Shown here: piece after piece, positions 61,479-64,000 of the stretch
How the letters are laid out: each line of letters begins with the position of its first letter
Position numbering within the stretch: the first letter of the stretch is position 1
Assembly (NCBI RefSeq): GCF_009604425.1
Contig: NZ_WEGI01000011.1
Coordinates: 1-64,000 of the forward strand
DNA from: Nocardia aurantia
Lineage (GTDB): Bacteria; Actinomycetota; Actinomycetes; Mycobacteriales; Mycobacteriaceae
Direction: 5' to 3'
Length of the DNA stretch: 64,000 bases
Made by a program: the position numbers and the translations under genes
Notes under the pieces: generated by a model
What the model saw: the letters and a program-made list of their open reading frames with translations, nothing else
Databases searched by the model: none
Told to the model about the DNA's origin: nothing

Positions 61479-62305
61479 AGATCCGCGGTGGCGACGAAAT
61501 CCATGTCGGTGTAGGCGAGGTTCTCGCCGGCGGTCGACCAGACGAAGCGGTAGGGGGCGGTGCCGGCGCCGGTGTGCACCGACCACGGCGGGCTGATCAC
61601 CGCCTGCCGGTCGGCGACGATGATGCTGCGGGTGCGGGCGGGCTGCCCGCACAGGTGCACCACGCGCTCCGCCCGATCCAGGTCGAAGTACAGGTAGATC
61701 TCGGTGCGCCGATCGTGGGTGTGGCACGGCATGGTGTTCCACACGCTGCCCGGTTCGAGAGTCGTGATGCCCAAGGCCAATTCGCACGACCGCACGCCGT
61801 CCTCGTGGACGTATTTGCGGAGGGTGCGCTCGCTGGCCTTGCCCGGATCGCCGATGCGGTGGGTCTCGGCCTCGTCGCGGGTGATCAGGCTGGTCGGAAG
61901 CGGCCGGTGGGCGGGGGCGGAGACGATGTAGAAGACCGCGTCGCCGGCGACCGTGACGGATGCCGTGCCCTGGCCGACGTAGACGATGTCCTCGGCCCGG
62001 ACCGCGAAACGCCGCTCGCCCGCGGTGACGGTTCCGGTGCCGGACAGCGTCACGATGCCCAATTCGCGTCGGTCGCAGAGCCGTTCGGCGCGCAGTTCCG
62101 GCGGCGGCGTGAGGGTGAGTTCGCCCCCGGCGGGCACCGCGCCACCGATGAGCAACCGGTCGTGATGCGACAGCGTGAATCGAACCTCGCCCTCGGCGAA
62201 CAGATCGGTCACCAGGAAGCGCGCGCGCAACTCCTCCGGCGACAGGGTGGCCATTTCGACCGGGCTGGTGGCATAGCGGACGTCGGCCACGTACTGCTCC
62301 TTCAT
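61472..62305 (-). CDS. kduI: 5-dehydro-4-deoxy-D-glucuronate isomerase
   Basis: A 277-residue cupin-fold isomerase: RYATSPVEMATLSPEELRARFLVTDLFAEGEVRFTLSHHDRLLIGGAVP at the start; the zinc site is in NTMPCHTHDRRTEIYLYFDL and the final SPPWSVHTGAGTAPYRFVWSTAGENLAYTDMDFV is conserved. It converts 5-keto-4-deoxyuronate from pectin or glycosaminoglycan breakdown to 3-deoxy-D-glycero-2,5-hexodiulosonate, which KduD reduces. The ATG at 62305 is used because it gives the normal 277-278 length. The operator-like GGAAAG-TG-CTTTCC lies 15 bases upstream. Confidence 0.93.
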   Translation of the reverse strand: MKEQYVADVRYATSPVEMATLSPEELRARFLVTDLFAEGEVRFTLSHHDRLLIGGAVPAGGELTLTPPPELRAERLCDRRELGIVTLSGTGTVTAGERRFAVRAEDIVYVGQGTASVTVAGDAVFYIVSAPAHRPLPTSLITRDEAETHRIGDPGKASERTLRKYVHEDGVRSCELALGITTLEPGSVWNTMPCHTHDRRTEIYLYFDLDRAERVVHLCGQPARTRSIIVADRQAVISPPWSVHTGAGTAPYRFVWSTAGENLAYTDMDFVATADLA

Positions 62306-62319
62306 CTTTCCCGTCAGGC

Positions 62320-62333
62320 GGAAAGTGCTTTCC
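62320..62333. promoter_or_regulatory. Candidate IclR operator upstream of kduI
   Basis: GGAAAGTGCTTTCC is a palindrome with 6-bp arms, similar to TGGAAAT-N-ATTTCCA sites of IclR proteins. It lies in the gap between kduI and the divergent large protein gene. Confidence 0.5.
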
Positions 62334-62590
62334 CTCCCAGAGGACGCGGGAGGAGTATGCCGTACCGAGCACGACAGCGGCAAGGCACGAACGCCGCGCA
62401 GTGGCGGGCCGCGACCCGCCACCAGGCAAGGAGCGGTACCGATGCGGATCAGGACGATGAGGTTCGGTGTCGGGCCGGCGGGAGTGGTTGCGCCGGAGTC
62501 GATCTCGGCCCGCGCGCCCAGCGCCGGCCGCGAGGACCGAACCGGCGCCCGCGGCCGGAACATCTGCGGCCCGGTGAGCGGAGCCGCGAA

Positions 62591-64000
62591 ATGAGCCGCT
62601 ACCTCCCCGATCTCGCGGCGGGCGAGCGCTCGTCGCACCCGCTCGACGAGCACGGCTTCGTCCGCGACTGGCTGGTCAGCCCGGCGTGGTCGATCCCCTG
62701 CGACGACCTCGGCGAGGTGCTGTCGCCGGACGGAAGCCCGTGGGGCGAGGACGGTCGCTGGGTGCTGACCAACGGGCCGGATGTGGCGCCGCTGAAACAG
62801 CGCCTCCACCAGCGGCATCCGCTGTATCTGGCCCAGCCGCTGCCGGTCGTGGTGGAGGGCGGTGACATCGCGTGGCAACTGCGCGCGGACGGGGAACTCC
62901 GGCGTGCCGCCTGGCGGCGCGCGCACGCCGGGACCGACGGCCTGCTGGACTGGAGCGAGTTCTGTTTCACCCCCGAGTACCGGCAGGCGATCGCGGCGAC
63001 CGTGCTGGAGGTCGACCAGCCCGAGTACCGGGTGCTGGAGGTCGCCTGCACCGGCCCGATCGCGGTGTTCGTCGACGGCGAATGTATCGGTACCACAACG
63101 GATTTCACCTATATGGAGCCGGATACGCTGCGCGTGCGGGTGCGACTGCGTTCCGGGCGGACCGCGGTCCATCTGGTCGCCTGGCAGGTCGCCTTCCGGG
63201 AGTGCCGTCACGTGGCGAGCCTGCGGATCGAGGGCCTGCCGGTGCGGGTGCTGATCCCGTCGCCGGGCGCCGACGAGAATCGCTGTGCCGCCGCCGAAAC
63301 CGTCCTGGACGCGATCGCGGTGACGCCATGGGCCGTCACCGGCGGCACCGTCACGCTGACCGGTCCCGCCGGGGTGCGGCTGGTGGTCGAACTCGACGAC
63401 CACGCGCGCGAGGTGCGGCTCGACGGCGGCCGCGCGGCGGTGCCGTTGACCGCGCTCACCGCGCGGATCGCTGAAACCGCCGGGGACGTCGAAACCGTCG
63501 GGGACGCTGAGACCGTCGAGACTGCCGGGGGTGCTGAGACCGTCGGGGGCGCCGAGTCCGCCGAGATTGCCGAGACCGCCGGGGGTACTGAGACCGTCGG
63601 GGACGCCGAGTCCGCCGAGATTGCCGAGACCGCCGGGGGTGCTGAGACCGTCGGGGGCGCTGAGTCCGCCGAGATTGCCGAGACCGCCGGGGGCGCTGAG
63701 ACCGTCGGGGACGCCGAGTCCGCCGAGACTGCCGAGACCGCCGGGGGCGCTCAGACCGTCGGGGACGCCGAGACTGCCGGGGACGCCGAGACCGCCGCCT
63801 CGATGCTTACGACCGGGGAAACGACTCTGACAGTACGTGTTCCGGGTACGCCGGTGTTGCGCCGGCTGCGGGTGGCGCGGGTGCCCGCCGAGTTTCGGCC
63901 GGAGCCCGACGGGACGGATGCGGCGTGCCGGCGGCGGGAACTGCTGCGGCACGTCGCATCCGGAGTGCCCGGGGTCGCACGGGCCCTGGCCCGGCACGCG
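62591..64000 (+). CDS. Large uncharacterised protein with 18-residue tandem repeats, partial
   Basis: An open frame of 470 codons runs from ATG 62591 to the window end, with no stop. The first 300 residues are a beta-rich, cytosolic-looking domain (HPLDEHGFVRDWLVSPAW, VLEVACTGPIAVFVDGECIGTT, RVRLRSGRTAVHLVAWQVAF) like the N-terminal sandwich domains of large glycosidases of the rhamnosidase type. An acidic repeat region (residues 310-400) interrupts it. Divergent from kduI and probably under the same control, it may degrade a uronate-containing glycan. The catalytic domain is beyond the window. Confidence 0.7.
   Translation, partial: MSRYLPDLAAGERSSHPLDEHGFVRDWLVSPAWSIPCDDLGEVLSPDGSPWGEDGRWVLTNGPDVAPLKQRLHQRHPLYLAQPLPVVVEGGDIAWQLRADGELRRAAWRRAHAGTDGLLDWSEFCFTPEYRQAIAATVLEVDQPEYRVLEVACTGPIAVFVDGECIGTTTDFTYMEPDTLRVRVRLRSGRTAVHLVAWQVAFRECRHVASLRIEGLPVRVLIPSPGADENRCAAAETVLDAIAVTPWAVTGGTVTLTGPAGVRLVVELDDHAREVRLDGGRAAVPLTALTARIAETAGDVETVGDAETVETAGGAETVGGAESAEIAETAGGTETVGDAESAEIAETAGGAETVGGAESAEIAETAGGAETVGDAESAETAETAGGAQTVGDAETAGDAETAASMLTTGETTLTVRVPGTPVLRRLRVARVPAEFRPEPDGTDAACRRRELLRHVASGVPGVARALARHA
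63518..63787 (+). repeat. 54-bp in-frame tandem repeat (18-residue unit)
   Basis: Four full units (63518-63571, 63572-63625, 63626-63679, 63680-63733) and one diverged unit encode ETAGGAETVGGAESAEIA with few changes, mostly at A/T and G/D positions. Shorter ETAGD/ETVGD pieces flank it on both sides. The multiple of three keeps the frame, so copy number may vary without loss of function. Confidence 0.9.

Noticed and set aside
62325..62594. Plus-strand frame between kduI and the repeat protein
   Set aside because: Low third-position GC bias, overlaps the start of the large protein in another frame and contains the operator-like palindrome.
63518..63787. CRISPR array
   Set aside because: Units are contiguous without unique spacers and keep an open protein frame; there are no cas genes.

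Overview
The window is high-GC actinobacterial chromosome, most likely from a Nocardia-like member of the Mycobacteriales. The argument rests on gene content: an EspG-type ESX chaperone, an Rv1733c-like two-helix membrane protein, a close homologue of M. tuberculosis CYP51, a BfrA-type bacterioferritin behind tandem IdeR-like boxes, a KstR-like TetR, a DUF3558-like secreted protein, DUF5313 and DUF6191 proteins, and several promoters of the leaderless TANNNT-ATG type. I see no rRNA, tRNA or CRISPR array.

Layout. 1-120 is the tail of an IS5-like transposase, followed by about 530 bp of apparent non-coding DNA. 0.66-8.5 kb holds cell-envelope proteins, regulators (TetR, IclR, MarR), an MFS exporter, and an SDR divergent from TetR paralogue 1. 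8.5-15 kb holds an NlpC/P60 hydrolase, EspG, a TetR, a DapB-like oxidoreductase and an SRPBCC-ArsR-DUF899 operon behind a 41-bp palindrome. 15-23.5 kb holds an OhrR-like regulator, a SigG-like ECF factor, RibD_C and VOC proteins, a UvrA-like ABC resistance protein with a possible leader peptide, a frameshifted crotonase and MsrA. 23.5-27.5 kb is a GntR-controlled NCS1 permease / PuuE-like deacetylase locus.

28-35.3 kb is a divergent CoA-dependent catabolic locus: two acyl-CoA dehydrogenases and an SDR on one strand, and a CaiB/BaiF CoA-transferase, an amidohydrolase and TetR paralogue 2 on the other. Near-identical 19-bp palindromes link it to the SDR/TetR-1 locus 23 kb away, which suggests one regulon with two paralogous repressors. 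The two dehydrogenase genes are joined by a two-copy 66-bp repeat that is itself an open frame with ATGA and GTGA overlaps. The same repeat family joins kduI to the next SDR at 61.4 kb.

35.3-48.4 kb holds a lipase-like hydrolase, a GT39 glycosyltransferase with a Gly/Asn-rich segment, an MFS exporter, bfd-bfrA, cyp51, an F420-type luciferase-like oxidoreductase, an atypical P450, and an XRE / ImmA-type protease / DUF6545 membrane-protein trio that may be a signalling module. 48.5-55 kb holds TesB and ABM enzymes and a CUT1-type ABC importer. 54.5-58.1 kb holds a FadR-type GntR divergent from a fused FAD/Fe-S D-lactate/glycolate-type dehydrogenase. 59.8-64 kb is a uronate catabolism locus: kduI, a KduD-like SDR and an IclR regulator, divergent from a large partial protein that carries an in-frame 54-bp tandem repeat and runs off the end.
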